From: Halobaculum marinum
GTDB taxonomy: Archaea; Halobacteriota; Halobacteria; Halobacteriales; Haloferacaceae
NCBI RefSeq assembly: GCF_029338555.1
Contig: NZ_CP119989.1
Span: forward strand, 2,418,001 to 2,482,000
DNA length: 64,000 bases
Direction of reading: 5' to 3'
Both the position numbers and the translations under genes were made by a program. This document shows positions 13,843 through 21,500 of this stretch, piece by piece (the first letter of the stretch is position 1; every line of letters starts with the position of its first letter). The notes under the pieces were generated by a model, which was not told the origin of the DNA, did no database searches, and worked only from the letters and a program-made list of their open reading frames with translations.

Positions 13843-16539
13843 TCAGTCGTCGGCGTTCAGTTCCGCCTCCACCGCCTCCAGTGACGGGTCGGCAGCGCGC
13901 TCGACCGTCGACCGGTTCGAGGTGGGGTTCTTCTCCACGCGCACGAGTTCGTCCGCGGCGCCGACGAGTTCGTCGTCGTGGCTGACGATCAGGATCTGGC
14001 GGACGCCGAAGCCGCGCATCTCGTCGACGAGGTCGGCCAGCCGAGAGACGTGACCGGAGTCGAGGAAGACGGTCGGCTCGTCGAGGATGAGTGGCGGCGT
14101 CGGCGCGGCGCCCTCGATGCCCTCCGCGAGCAGGCGGTAGATGGCACAGCGCAGCGAGAGGTTGAACAGCGCGCGCTCGCCGCCAGACAACTGTTCGGGG
14201 TCGAGCGGTTCGCCGTCCTTCTGGTAGACGGTGAGTTCGTACTCCCCGTCCAACTCGATGTGGGAGTAGGCGTCGTTGCCGTACACGAGTTCGAACGTCT
14301 CGTTGAGCATCCGTTCGAGGCTCTCGACGTTCGCGCGGCGCAGTTCCGCCCGGAGGTCGCCGTACATCGCCTCCAACTCCTCGGTCTCCTCGTGGAGCGC
14401 CGCCAACTCGTCGACCCGGGCGGCCAACTCGTCGCGGCGGTCGCGCAACGCCTCCAACTCGTCCAACTCGTTCTCGACGCCACCGATCCGGCTGGTGAGG
14501 TCGTCGCGGCGGTCCCGCAGGTCCGCGAGCGCGTCGGTCACTCGCTCGATGTAGTCCTCGGCCTTGCTCAGGCTCTCGCGGGCCGCCTCGACCTCCTCGT
14601 CGTCGACCTGCTCGCGGAGGTCGTCGCGCCGCGAGCGCTTGGTCGCGAGGAACTCCCGCCGTTCGTCGTTTCGGTCGGCGATGACCGCGCGCTTCTCGGC
14701 GAGGCGGTCAACGTCGTCCTCCGCGTCCGTTATCGCCTCGCGAGTCGACTCGACGGCGTCCAAGCGCTCGCGCGCGGCGTCCACGTCGTCGAGGTCTGCT
14801 TCCAGGTCCGCCACGTCCTCGCGGGCGTCCTCCGCGCGCTCGGCCTGCGTCTCCGCCGCCTCGCGCTTCTCCTCGGCCTCCGTCTCAAGCGTCGTCGCCT
14901 CCTCGCGCAACTCCGCGGCCCGGTCGCGTTTCTCGGCGACCTCGTTCTCCTTCTCCTCGATGCCGTCCTCGACGAGTTCGCGGGTGTCGTCGATCTGTGA
15001 GAGCCGGTTCTCGATCGACACGAGGTCACTCGCACGGTCGAGGTCGTCCGAAAGCGACGACTCGCGTTCGCGCAAGTCCGACAGTTCCGCCTCCAACTCG
15101 GCGACGCGCTCGCGGTCCTCGTCGAGCGTGTCGACGTGTGGAGAGTCGTCGACGGGCTGTCCGCACTCCGGGCACTTCCCCTCGTCGAGCAGTCGCTCGG
15201 CCTCCTCGACCCGCGACTCGGCGGTCCGGAGGTCGGCGGTCGTCTCGTTGATCGCCGCCTGAACCTCGTCGAGGTCGGCCGACACCGACTCGCGGTACGA
15301 CTCGGCGTCGCCCACGTCCACGGGAGCGTCCTCGAACGCGGCGACCTTCTCGGCGCGTTCGGTCTTCAACTCAGCCAGCGACGCCTCGCGCTCGGCGAGC
15401 GTCTCTGCGGCCTCCTCGGCGTCGTCGTCGAGGTTCCCGGCCCGCTCGCGCTTCTCGCTCGCGCGGGACTCCGCCTCGTCGGCCTTCTCGGCGAGGTTCT
15501 CCGACTGCGTGGCGAGCGCGTCCGCCTGCGAGCGCGTCTCGCGCAGCGAGTCGCGGATCTCGCCCTCGCGGTCGTCGAGTTCGTCGCGGCGCTCGGTGAG
15601 CGTCTCGGGTGCCGCGTCGGCGACCTCGACGGCGTCGAGGCGCGACTCCAGCGTCGCCTCCAACTCCTCGATGCGGTCACGCGTCTCGGCGACGCGGTCG
15701 CCGAGGCGCTCGCGCTCCGCCTCGTCCTCGCGGATCGTCGCCTCCAGGTCGTCGATTTCGGACTCCAGCGTCTCCAGTTCGTCGCGGCGCTCCTCGTAGG
15801 TGTCGAGGATCTCCTGCGCGTTGTCGCGACTCGTCTCGGCCTTCCGTTGTTGAGCCTCGTAGTTCTCCACCTTCTCGTCGAGTTGGGTCAGCTCAGAGCG
15901 GAGCGAGTTCAGCGTCGCGTGGAGGTCCTTCTCCTCCTTCTGTGCGACCTGCTCGTCGAGGCCGGACAGCTCACCGCGGCGTTCGGAGAGCACGTCCTCG
16001 ACGCCGAGGCGTGCGTCGCCGGCGCGCTCGCGGTACTCCTCCAGTTTACCCAGTTGGAGGAGGTCGTCGATCATGTCCTGGCGCTCGGTCGGCGTGGCGT
16101 TGATGAGCTTGTTCACCTCGCCCTGCCGGACGTACGCGCAGTTGACGAACGCCTCCGCGTCCATGCGGAGCAGGTCGGCGACGAACGAGCGCACCTCGCG
16201 GGCGCCGTCGCGGACGACCTCCTCGTCGTCGGACGCCAGGGTGCACGTCGTCGTCTGGATCTGGTCGCCGTACCGCTTCAGCTCCCGGTGGACGTGGTAC
16301 GAGCGCCCGTCGTGGGTGAACCACAGTTCAACCTCGCACTCCTCGGCGCCGTTGGTCACCACGTCGGCAAGCGTGCCGTCGAGCGCCTTCGAGCCGTACA
16401 GTGCGAAGAAGCACGCCTCCAGCAGTGACGACTTCCCGCTGCCGTTGAGTCCGTGGATAACGGTGACGCCGTCGGAGAGCCGCAGATCCGTGTCAGCGTA
16501 CGGCTTGAAGTTGCGCAGCCGGATCCGGTCGAACATCAT
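13843..16539 (-). CDS. rad50: DNA double-strand break repair ATPase Rad50
   Basis: The 898-residue SMC-like ATPase works with Mre11 in end processing. Walker A is GLNGSGKSS at 30-38, the ABC signature LSGGERALFNLSLR and Walker B LILDEPTVFLD lie near the C terminus, and between them run two long, very acidic antiparallel coiled coils. The zinc hook CPECGQPV sits at the apex near residue 455. It overlaps the mre11 stop by four bases (ATGA at 16536-16539), so the two are translationally coupled. The tandem ATGATG allows a start one codon later. Confidence 0.96.
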   Translation of the reverse strand: MMFDRIRLRNFKPYADTDLRLSDGVTVIHGLNGSGKSSLLEACFFALYGSKALDGTLADVVTNGAEECEVELWFTHDGRSYHVHRELKRYGDQIQTTTCTLASDDEEVVRDGAREVRSFVADLLRMDAEAFVNCAYVRQGEVNKLINATPTERQDMIDDLLQLGKLEEYRERAGDARLGVEDVLSERRGELSGLDEQVAQKEEKDLHATLNSLRSELTQLDEKVENYEAQQRKAETSRDNAQEILDTYEERRDELETLESEIDDLEATIREDEAERERLGDRVAETRDRIEELEATLESRLDAVEVADAAPETLTERRDELDDREGEIRDSLRETRSQADALATQSENLAEKADEAESRASEKRERAGNLDDDAEEAAETLAEREASLAELKTERAEKVAAFEDAPVDVGDAESYRESVSADLDEVQAAINETTADLRTAESRVEEAERLLDEGKCPECGQPVDDSPHVDTLDEDRERVAELEAELSDLRERESSLSDDLDRASDLVSIENRLSQIDDTRELVEDGIEEKENEVAEKRDRAAELREEATTLETEAEEKREAAETQAERAEDAREDVADLEADLDDVDAARERLDAVESTREAITDAEDDVDRLAEKRAVIADRNDERREFLATKRSRRDDLREQVDDEEVEAARESLSKAEDYIERVTDALADLRDRRDDLTSRIGGVENELDELEALRDRRDELAARVDELAALHEETEELEAMYGDLRAELRRANVESLERMLNETFELVYGNDAYSHIELDGEYELTVYQKDGEPLDPEQLSGGERALFNLSLRCAIYRLLAEGIEGAAPTPPLILDEPTVFLDSGHVSRLADLVDEMRGFGVRQILIVSHDDELVGAADELVRVEKNPTSNRSTVERAADPSLEAVEAELNADD

Positions 16540-17816
16540 CGCGAATCACCCAGCGTGAGCTGTCCGTCGTCGCCCGGTGCCGCGGGCTCCTCCGGGTCGC
16601 CGCCACCCGCGTCGGTGGCGTCCTCGGGCGGCTCGGTGTCGTCAGTCGCGGTTTCGTCGGAGGTGTCGGCGTCCGCCCCAGCGGCGCCGTCGGCGTCTCC
16701 TCCGTCGTCGCCTGCCGCGAGTCGCTCCTCGATCCGTCGCTTCACCTCGCCGCGGACGTTCGAGTCCGCGAACTCGCCGCGCACCACGTCGTCCACGTCT
16801 AGCGCGGCCTCGGAGAGACCGAGGTCGGAGACGCGCTCGCGGACCGCCTCGTCAGGGTCGGCGAAACTGACCGACACCTCGGTGTCCGTCTCCACCTCTC
16901 GTCGGTCGGTGACGCGAGCGACTAAGGCGCCGCGCTCGCTGGCGAACTCCTCGACTGCAGCGGGGGCGATCGGTTCACCCTCGCCGGTCACGCGGACGAT
17001 GACGACGGCGTCGTCGACGTCGTACTCGCGGACGCGGTCGCGGACGCGGTCGACGCCCTCGCCCTGGCCCAACTCGGCCTCGACGAAGACGAACGGGCGC
17101 GTCTCCAGCGTGCGTCGGCGGATGTCGACAGCGTCGTCGCCCGCCTCGGCGTCTGCGCCGAACGCGACGAGGTTGTAGCCGCGCTCGTCTTCCTCGCTGG
17201 CCGAGGCACGCTCGGTCGACCCGCAGTAGGTCACCCACGTGTCGAGCACTTCCGCCGTGTCGGCGGCGTGGTTGTCGCCCAAGAGGACGGCGTCGAAGTC
17301 GACGGTCGCTTGCTCCAGCACCTCCTCGGTGTCCCAGTCGGCGTACGCGAACGGCTCGAACAGGCCGTGGCTCACCAGCGCCGCCGCGTCGGCGTCGTGC
17401 GGGGCGAACGCGTAGTCGAGCTTGTGGCGTTGACTCTCGGGGACGTGGTCGAGCCCGTAGAACGCCGTGTCGCCGACCACGGTCGGCGCGTCGTCGAGGC
17501 GCGTCGCCAGCCCGAGCGACTCGAACAGGTCGAGCCACTGGCCGCCGCGCGTCGACTCGTGGTTGCCGACGACGGCGAGGAAGGGGATGCCGGCGTCGTC
17601 CAACTCACGGAGGGCAGATAACACGCCGAGCAGGTCGGGGAGGTCGGGGCGCCGGTCGTGGAACAGGTCGCCCGCGTGGACCACCGCGTCCACGTCGTCG
17701 TCGACGGCGTCCGCGACGACGCGCTCGAACGCTCGGAGGAAGTCCGCACGTCGTTCGGGGGAGTGGTACTGGCGATACCCGATGTGGGTGTCGCCGGTGT
17801 GGATGATCCGCGTCAT
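16536..17816 (-). CDS. mre11: DNA double-strand break repair nuclease Mre11
   Basis: The 426-residue manganese-dependent nuclease shows all phosphodiesterase motifs: HTGDTHIGY (D9, H11), HAGDLFHDR (D50), VVGNHES (N85, H86), the SHGLF His and the LLGDNHAAD motif with its His. The C-terminal 60 residues are an extreme acidic/low-complexity tail (ending QLTLGDSR), absent from most bacterial SbcD proteins. It lies in an operon: an upstream unknown gene overlaps its start by one base (TGATG), and rad50 overlaps its stop by four. Confidence 0.95.
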   Translation of the reverse strand: MTRIIHTGDTHIGYRQYHSPERRADFLRAFERVVADAVDDDVDAVVHAGDLFHDRRPDLPDLLGVLSALRELDDAGIPFLAVVGNHESTRGGQWLDLFESLGLATRLDDAPTVVGDTAFYGLDHVPESQRHKLDYAFAPHDADAAALVSHGLFEPFAYADWDTEEVLEQATVDFDAVLLGDNHAADTAEVLDTWVTYCGSTERASASEEDERGYNLVAFGADAEAGDDAVDIRRRTLETRPFVFVEAELGQGEGVDRVRDRVREYDVDDAVVIVRVTGEGEPIAPAAVEEFASERGALVARVTDRREVETDTEVSVSFADPDEAVRERVSDLGLSEAALDVDDVVRGEFADSNVRGEVKRRIEERLAAGDDGGDADGAAGADADTSDETATDDTEPPEDATDAGGGDPEEPAAPGDDGQLTLGDSR

Positions 17817-18250
17817 CAGTTACGGTCGGGTAGTTCCGCTCGCGGGATATGACTGTCGTGCGTGGAGTGGAAGTGGTCCGCGGACTCGTCGCTGTCGTCG
17901 CCGTCACCGTCGCTGTCGTCGCCGTCACCGTCGCTGTCGTCGCCGTCGCACTCGTCGCCGTCGCACACCTCGCAATAGGCGGCTCTGTACGCCGCCAGCG
18001 CGTCGAGCACCTCCCGAGCGCGACCGGCGATCCGATCGTCCGAGGCGTCGGAGGCGACCGACCGGAGCCGCCCGAACCCGCCGTCCTCAGCGAACGCGGC
18101 GGCTCTCTCGACCGATTCCATCGCCGCCTCCGCGTCGGCGACGAGTCGGGCGGCGTCCGACGGTCCGTCCGGCCGCTCGCCGGTCGCCAAGGCGCGGAGC
18201 GTCTCGCGGACCGGACGCGTGTGGTCGGCGGGGGTCGTGTCGCTCGGCAC
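17816..18250 (-). CDS. Unknown acidic protein heading the mre11-rad50 operon
   Basis: From the GTG at 18250 the product is 144 residues. It is helical (TRPVRETLRALATGERPDG, AARLVADAEAAMESVERAAA), contains a single short C-E-V-C pair and then an Asp-rich tract made of three 7-residue repeats (DSDGDGD type), and ends with His-rich HFHSTHDSH. It overlaps the mre11 ATG by one base, which implies co-translation and a shared role. The C-x-x-C and His-rich tail could bind metal. An upstream in-frame start at 18340 would add a basic segment and is less likely. I do not recognise the family. Confidence 0.65.
   Translation of the reverse strand: MPSDTTPADHTRPVRETLRALATGERPDGPSDAARLVADAEAAMESVERAAAFAEDGGFGRLRSVASDASDDRIAGRAREVLDALAAYRAAYCEVCDGDECDGDDSDGDGDDSDGDGDDSDESADHFHSTHDSHIPRAELPDRN
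17887..17949. repeat. Three tandem 21-bp repeats inside the mre11-upstream gene
   Basis: The unit GTCGCTGTCGTCGCCGTCACC occurs at 17887 and 17908, with a third copy at 17929 that differs only in its last bases. The period is 21 bp, a multiple of three, so repeat-number changes would keep the frame and only alter the length of the acidic Asp/Ser/Gly tract. Confidence 0.85.
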
Positions 18251-18361
18251 GCCGACGGTGGTCCCGGCATCCCACAAGAACCCTCGGCGAGCGTAGGACC
18301 GACTTCGGGACCGGGCGCCGCAGAAGGCAAGACACTCCACCCCCCGCGTGAACGTCGGAGT

Positions 18362-18916
18362 ATGCGGATCGGCGTCGGTTCAGGGAACCCAGTGAAGCGC
18401 GAGGCGACCGAACGAGCCGTGGGTGGCACCGACGGCTTCGGCGACGGTGCGGTCGTCGAGGCGTGTCCCGTCCCCTCGGGCGTGAGCGAACAGCCGCGCG
18501 GGACCGACGAGACACGTCGCGGCGCGGTGAACCGCGCGGAGGCGGTGGTGGCGGCGACTCCCGACGGCGACGCCGCGAGCTACGACCTCGGCGTCGGCAT
18601 CGAAGGTGGCGTCGCGACGTACGACAGCGATGGGGACGACGGCGACCTGTTCCTCGTGATGTGGGCCGCCGTCACCGACGGCGACCGCATCGGCCTCGGC
18701 ACCGGACCGAGCCTCGTCCTCCCGGGCTCCATCGCGAGCCGCGTCCGCGGCGGTGAGGAACTTGGTCCGGTGATGGACGACGTGCTCGGCGAGAACGACG
18801 TGGCGAAGAAGCAGGGTGCCGCGGGCGCGTTGACCGGCGGGCGCGTCGACCGGACCGACGCGCTCCGCACGGCAGTCGCTGGGGCGCTCGGCCCGTTCGT
18901 CACCGACCACTACTGA
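18362..18916 (+). CDS. Inosine/xanthosine triphosphatase-like protein (DUF84, YjjX family)
   Basis: The 184-residue protein starts MRIGVGSGNPVKREATERAV, the family's GxNPVK nucleotide-binding start. Further conserved blocks are EACPVPSGVSEQPRGTDETRRGAVNRA (by key residues SGV-x-x-QP and the RA helix), DLGVGIEGGV and GPSLVLPG. YjjX-type enzymes hydrolyse non-canonical ITP/XTP and so clean the nucleotide pool. The ATG at 18362 is fixed by the motif; longer in-frame extensions upstream are antisense to the mre11 operon. It is convergent with the AglD-like gene, with only one base between the two stops. Confidence 0.85.
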   Translation: MRIGVGSGNPVKREATERAVGGTDGFGDGAVVEACPVPSGVSEQPRGTDETRRGAVNRAEAVVAATPDGDAASYDLGVGIEGGVATYDSDGDDGDLFLVMWAAVTDGDRIGLGTGPSLVLPGSIASRVRGGEELGPVMDDVLGENDVAKKQGAAGALTGGRVDRTDALRTAVAGALGPFVTDHY

Positions 18917-18917
18917 G

Positions 18918-20795
18918 TCAGTCGTCGGTCGCGAACTCCGCGGTCGCCTCGGCGTCACCCTCGTCGAGGTCCTCCGTCTCGTCGACCGCGGCGGTGAGCG
19001 ACACGTTGAGGCCGAGCATCGAGGCGACGCCGCCGACCACCGTGACGACGTTCTTGACCGCGTGGTCCAGCACCGCCGCGGCGAACGCCACCGCCGCGGG
19101 GACGCCACCCAAGCCGACGACGAGCGCAGTGAAGGCAGCCTCGTACAGTCCGATCCCGCCCGGTGACAGCGGCAGCACCTTCGCGAGGTTGCCCACGGAG
19201 ACGGCGAAGAAGCCGACGACGACCAACTGAGTGAGCGTCATCGCGGTCACGGCGTCCGGGAACGCCGCGAGTACGAGCAGCGCCGTCACCACGTCGAGCG
19301 TCCACACCAGCACCGAGACGCCGCCGACGCGGGCGAACGACGCCTTCGTCCCGGCGACGGTCTGCACGCCCGCGGCGAACTCTTCGATCACGCCGACGAC
19401 GTACTCGACGTAACTGTCCTCAGAGAACCGGGAGACGACCGACCGGACGTAGTTGGTGTCGCTGCGCGCGGTCGCGACGATGAACAGGAGACTGGCGACG
19501 GCGACGACGCCGACGAACGCGGCGACCTGGACCGCCGTCGAGACGGCGCCTGCGGAGACGCCGGGGACGTTGCCAGACACCGCCGTCGCGACCGCGCCCG
19601 TCCCGTCGGTCGCGAGCAGGCCCACCAGCACGGCGCCCGCCATCGCCGTGATCGTGAGGAGGTCGAACACCCGTTCGGCGGCCAGCGAGGCGAACCCCGT
19701 CGGGTACGGGATTCCCCGTCGGGCTTTCACGACGTACGCGCGCACAGCGTCGCCGGCGCGGGCCGGGAACACGAGGTTGCCCGTCTGGCTGATGAACACC
19801 GCGCCCGTGAGGAAGCCCAGCCGTTCGTCGTACCCCAACTCCCCAAGGATGTCGCGGTAACGGAGTCCCCGCAGCGGCCACGACACGACGTACACGAGCG
19901 TCGCCGCGAGCACTGGGAGCGGGTCGGCGCCGCGGAACGCCGCGAGCACCTGGGTGGGGTCGAGGTACACCGTCATCAGCGCGAGCGCGGCGACGGTCAG
20001 GATGGCGCCGGCGGCGACGGTCCGGGTTCTGGTGATCCGCGGCGACACCGACAGTTGCCACCACAGCCGGACGATCTGACTCCCCATCCCGAACACGTCG
20101 CGGACGAGGTCGACCTTCGAGTCGCCTTTCGGCTCCCACTCGACGGGGAACTCGGCGACCCGCATCCCGCGGCGCTGGGCCCGCACGAGGAGTTCGGTGT
20201 CCCAGAACCAGTGCTCGTCTTCCACCGCGTCGTGGAGTTCCGCGAACGCCTCCCGAGACAGCGCCTTGAACCCACACTGGTGGTCGCGTAGGTCCGACCG
20301 GAGGACGGTCCGCACGAGGAGGTTGAAGCCGCGCGAGGGCACCCCCCGTTTGGCCGGGCGGTCGGCCTCGTCGCCGGGCATCCACCGGCTCCCGGTCGCC
20401 ACGTCGTAGCCGTCGCGTTCGATTCGCGCCACCAACTCCTCCAGGTGGCGCATGTCCGTCGCGAGGTCGGTGTCGAAGTACACCAGCGTGTCGCCGCGGG
20501 CGCGGTCGAACGCGAACTCCAGCGCGCCGCCGCGCCCCAATCGGCGGTCGCTGTGGACGTGGTGGACGCGGTCGTCTTCGCGGGCGAGGCGGTCGGCGAT
20601 GTCCGGCGTGCGGTCGTCGCAGCCGTCTTCGGCGACGATCACCTCGAACTCGTCGGTGCGGAGGAACCCCTCCAGCGTCTCGACGGTCGTCCGGACGGTC
20701 CCCTCGATGGTCGCCTCCTCGTTGTACGCCGGGAGGACGACGCTGACGCGGACCGAGTCCGCGGCGGCGCTGCGGGGGTCGTCCGGACTGCTCAT
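18918..20795 (-). CDS. aglD: AglD-like glycosyltransferase: GT2 domain fused to a UPF0104/flippase-like membrane domain
   Basis: The 625-residue protein has an N-terminal GT2 domain (about 15-245; VSVVLPAYNEEATIE, then the DXD-type DTD at 108-110 in YFDTDLATD and the WDTELLVRAQRRG block) and a C-terminal region with about eight membrane spans of the LPG-synthase/UPF0104 type, including FISQTGNLVFPARAGDAVRAY and LPLSPGGIGLYEAA. This is the layout of Haloferax AglD, which transfers mannose on dolichol phosphate for S-layer N-glycosylation. Whether this copy has that exact role is inferred. The start is ATG 20795, just after a GTG in frame. Confidence 0.85.
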   Translation of the reverse strand: MSSPDDPRSAAADSVRVSVVLPAYNEEATIEGTVRTTVETLEGFLRTDEFEVIVAEDGCDDRTPDIADRLAREDDRVHHVHSDRRLGRGGALEFAFDRARGDTLVYFDTDLATDMRHLEELVARIERDGYDVATGSRWMPGDEADRPAKRGVPSRGFNLLVRTVLRSDLRDHQCGFKALSREAFAELHDAVEDEHWFWDTELLVRAQRRGMRVAEFPVEWEPKGDSKVDLVRDVFGMGSQIVRLWWQLSVSPRITRTRTVAAGAILTVAALALMTVYLDPTQVLAAFRGADPLPVLAATLVYVVSWPLRGLRYRDILGELGYDERLGFLTGAVFISQTGNLVFPARAGDAVRAYVVKARRGIPYPTGFASLAAERVFDLLTITAMAGAVLVGLLATDGTGAVATAVSGNVPGVSAGAVSTAVQVAAFVGVVAVASLLFIVATARSDTNYVRSVVSRFSEDSYVEYVVGVIEEFAAGVQTVAGTKASFARVGGVSVLVWTLDVVTALLVLAAFPDAVTAMTLTQLVVVGFFAVSVGNLAKVLPLSPGGIGLYEAAFTALVVGLGGVPAAVAFAAAVLDHAVKNVVTVVGGVASMLGLNVSLTAAVDETEDLDEGDAEATAEFATDD

Positions 20796-20822
20796 TACCT
20801 CCACGGTGGCCGGCGCCGGCGT

Positions 20823-20839
20823 AAGTACCTTCTGTACTT
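20823..20839 (-). promoter_or_regulatory. Inverted repeat AAGTAC-CTTCT-GTACTT in the aglD promoter region
   Basis: Perfect 6-bp arms with a 5-nt spacer lie 28-44 bp upstream of the aglD ATG. This is where the TATA/BRE of a leaderless gene should be, so a dimeric regulator bound here would block the promoter. The role is inferred. Confidence 0.4.
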
Positions 20840-20917
20840 CCAGCGTCCGGCCAACGTGGCCGTCGATCCGACCGCTTCGGCGCGTCTCGCCGCCGAAGTC
20901 AGTCGGCGCTTACCTCG

Positions 20918-21007
20918 GTGTTAACCCAGCGTACCGAGCGACCGGATCGGGCGACCGAGCGACGGCGGTTGCTGCAGCGTAATCCCCGGACGGCGGCGTG
21001 TTAACCC
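20918..21007. repeat. Direct repeat GTGTTAACCC, two copies 80 bp apart
   Basis: GTGTTAACCC occurs at 20918-20927 and 20998-21007, each followed by a similar GTACC-containing tail (AGCGTACC and CGTGTACC). The copies flank the middle of the divergent spacer between aglD and the small gene at 21052; the second copy is about 45 bp before that gene and may be part of its promoter. Confidence 0.45.
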
Positions 21008-21051
21008 CGTGTACCAAACCCCCTATGTGGCGGCCTACCGTAGCCGTGAGT

Positions 21052-21324
21052 ATGAGCGCGACGAGTACCGCCGAGACGACCCAGCACGCGGACGCCGCCA
21101 CCTCTGCCGCCGACCTCACCGAGAAGCAGCACCGGATCCTCACGTACCTCAGCGAGCACGCCGCCGAGCAGACGTACTTCAAGTCCCGCCTCATCGCCGA
21201 GGAACTCGGCCTCTCCGCGAAGGAGGTCGGCGCCAACATGGCCGCCGTCATCGACGCCGCCGCCGACATCGACGTGGAGAAGTGGGGCTACTCCTCCGGC
21301 ACGACGTGGATGGTCACCCAGTAA
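21052..21324 (+). CDS. Small winged-helix-like haloarchaeal protein, 90 aa
   Basis: The product starts MSATSTAETTQHADAATSAA and then has a compact helical domain: LTEKQHRILTYLSEHAAEQ, SRLIAEELGLSAKEVGANM and WGYSSGTTWMVTQ. The order helix-helix-recognition helix-beta wing fits a winged-helix fold of the kind used by archaeal DNA-binding proteins. I recall this as a small conserved haloarchaeal family without a defined function. The ATG at 21052 is chosen over an upstream in-frame start because the upstream part lies across the promoter repeats. It is divergent from aglD. Confidence 0.7.
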   Translation: MSATSTAETTQHADAATSAADLTEKQHRILTYLSEHAAEQTYFKSRLIAEELGLSAKEVGANMAAVIDAAADIDVEKWGYSSGTTWMVTQ

Positions 21325-21465
21325 GCCGGCCGTTCGGTCACGCCCATCGGTCTGTCTGATCCCGCCCGCCAGTCCGTCCGGTCCGCTCTATCGACCTGTC
21401 CGTCCCTCCCCCGCCGCCACCAGCCGCCGAACCGTTCACTCGGACCCGAGTTGCGCTCCGCAGAC

Positions 21466-21473
21466 CTTTATAC
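21466..21473 (+). promoter_or_regulatory. TATA box of pyruvate kinase
   Basis: CTTTATAC is centred about 31 bp before the ATG at 21501, giving a predicted transcription start near 21496 and a 5-nt leader. Confidence 0.65.
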
Positions 21474-21500
21474 CCGCGCGCGTCACCAGCGAGTAAGACC

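Noticed and set aside
15136-16428. Long plus-strand frame opposite rad50
   Set aside because: Same antisense effect; its composition mirrors the coiled-coil codons and no motif is present.
17887-17949. Tandem repeats considered as a CRISPR array
   Set aside because: Units are contiguous with no spacers, are in frame and lie in a coding gene; no cas gene is in the window.
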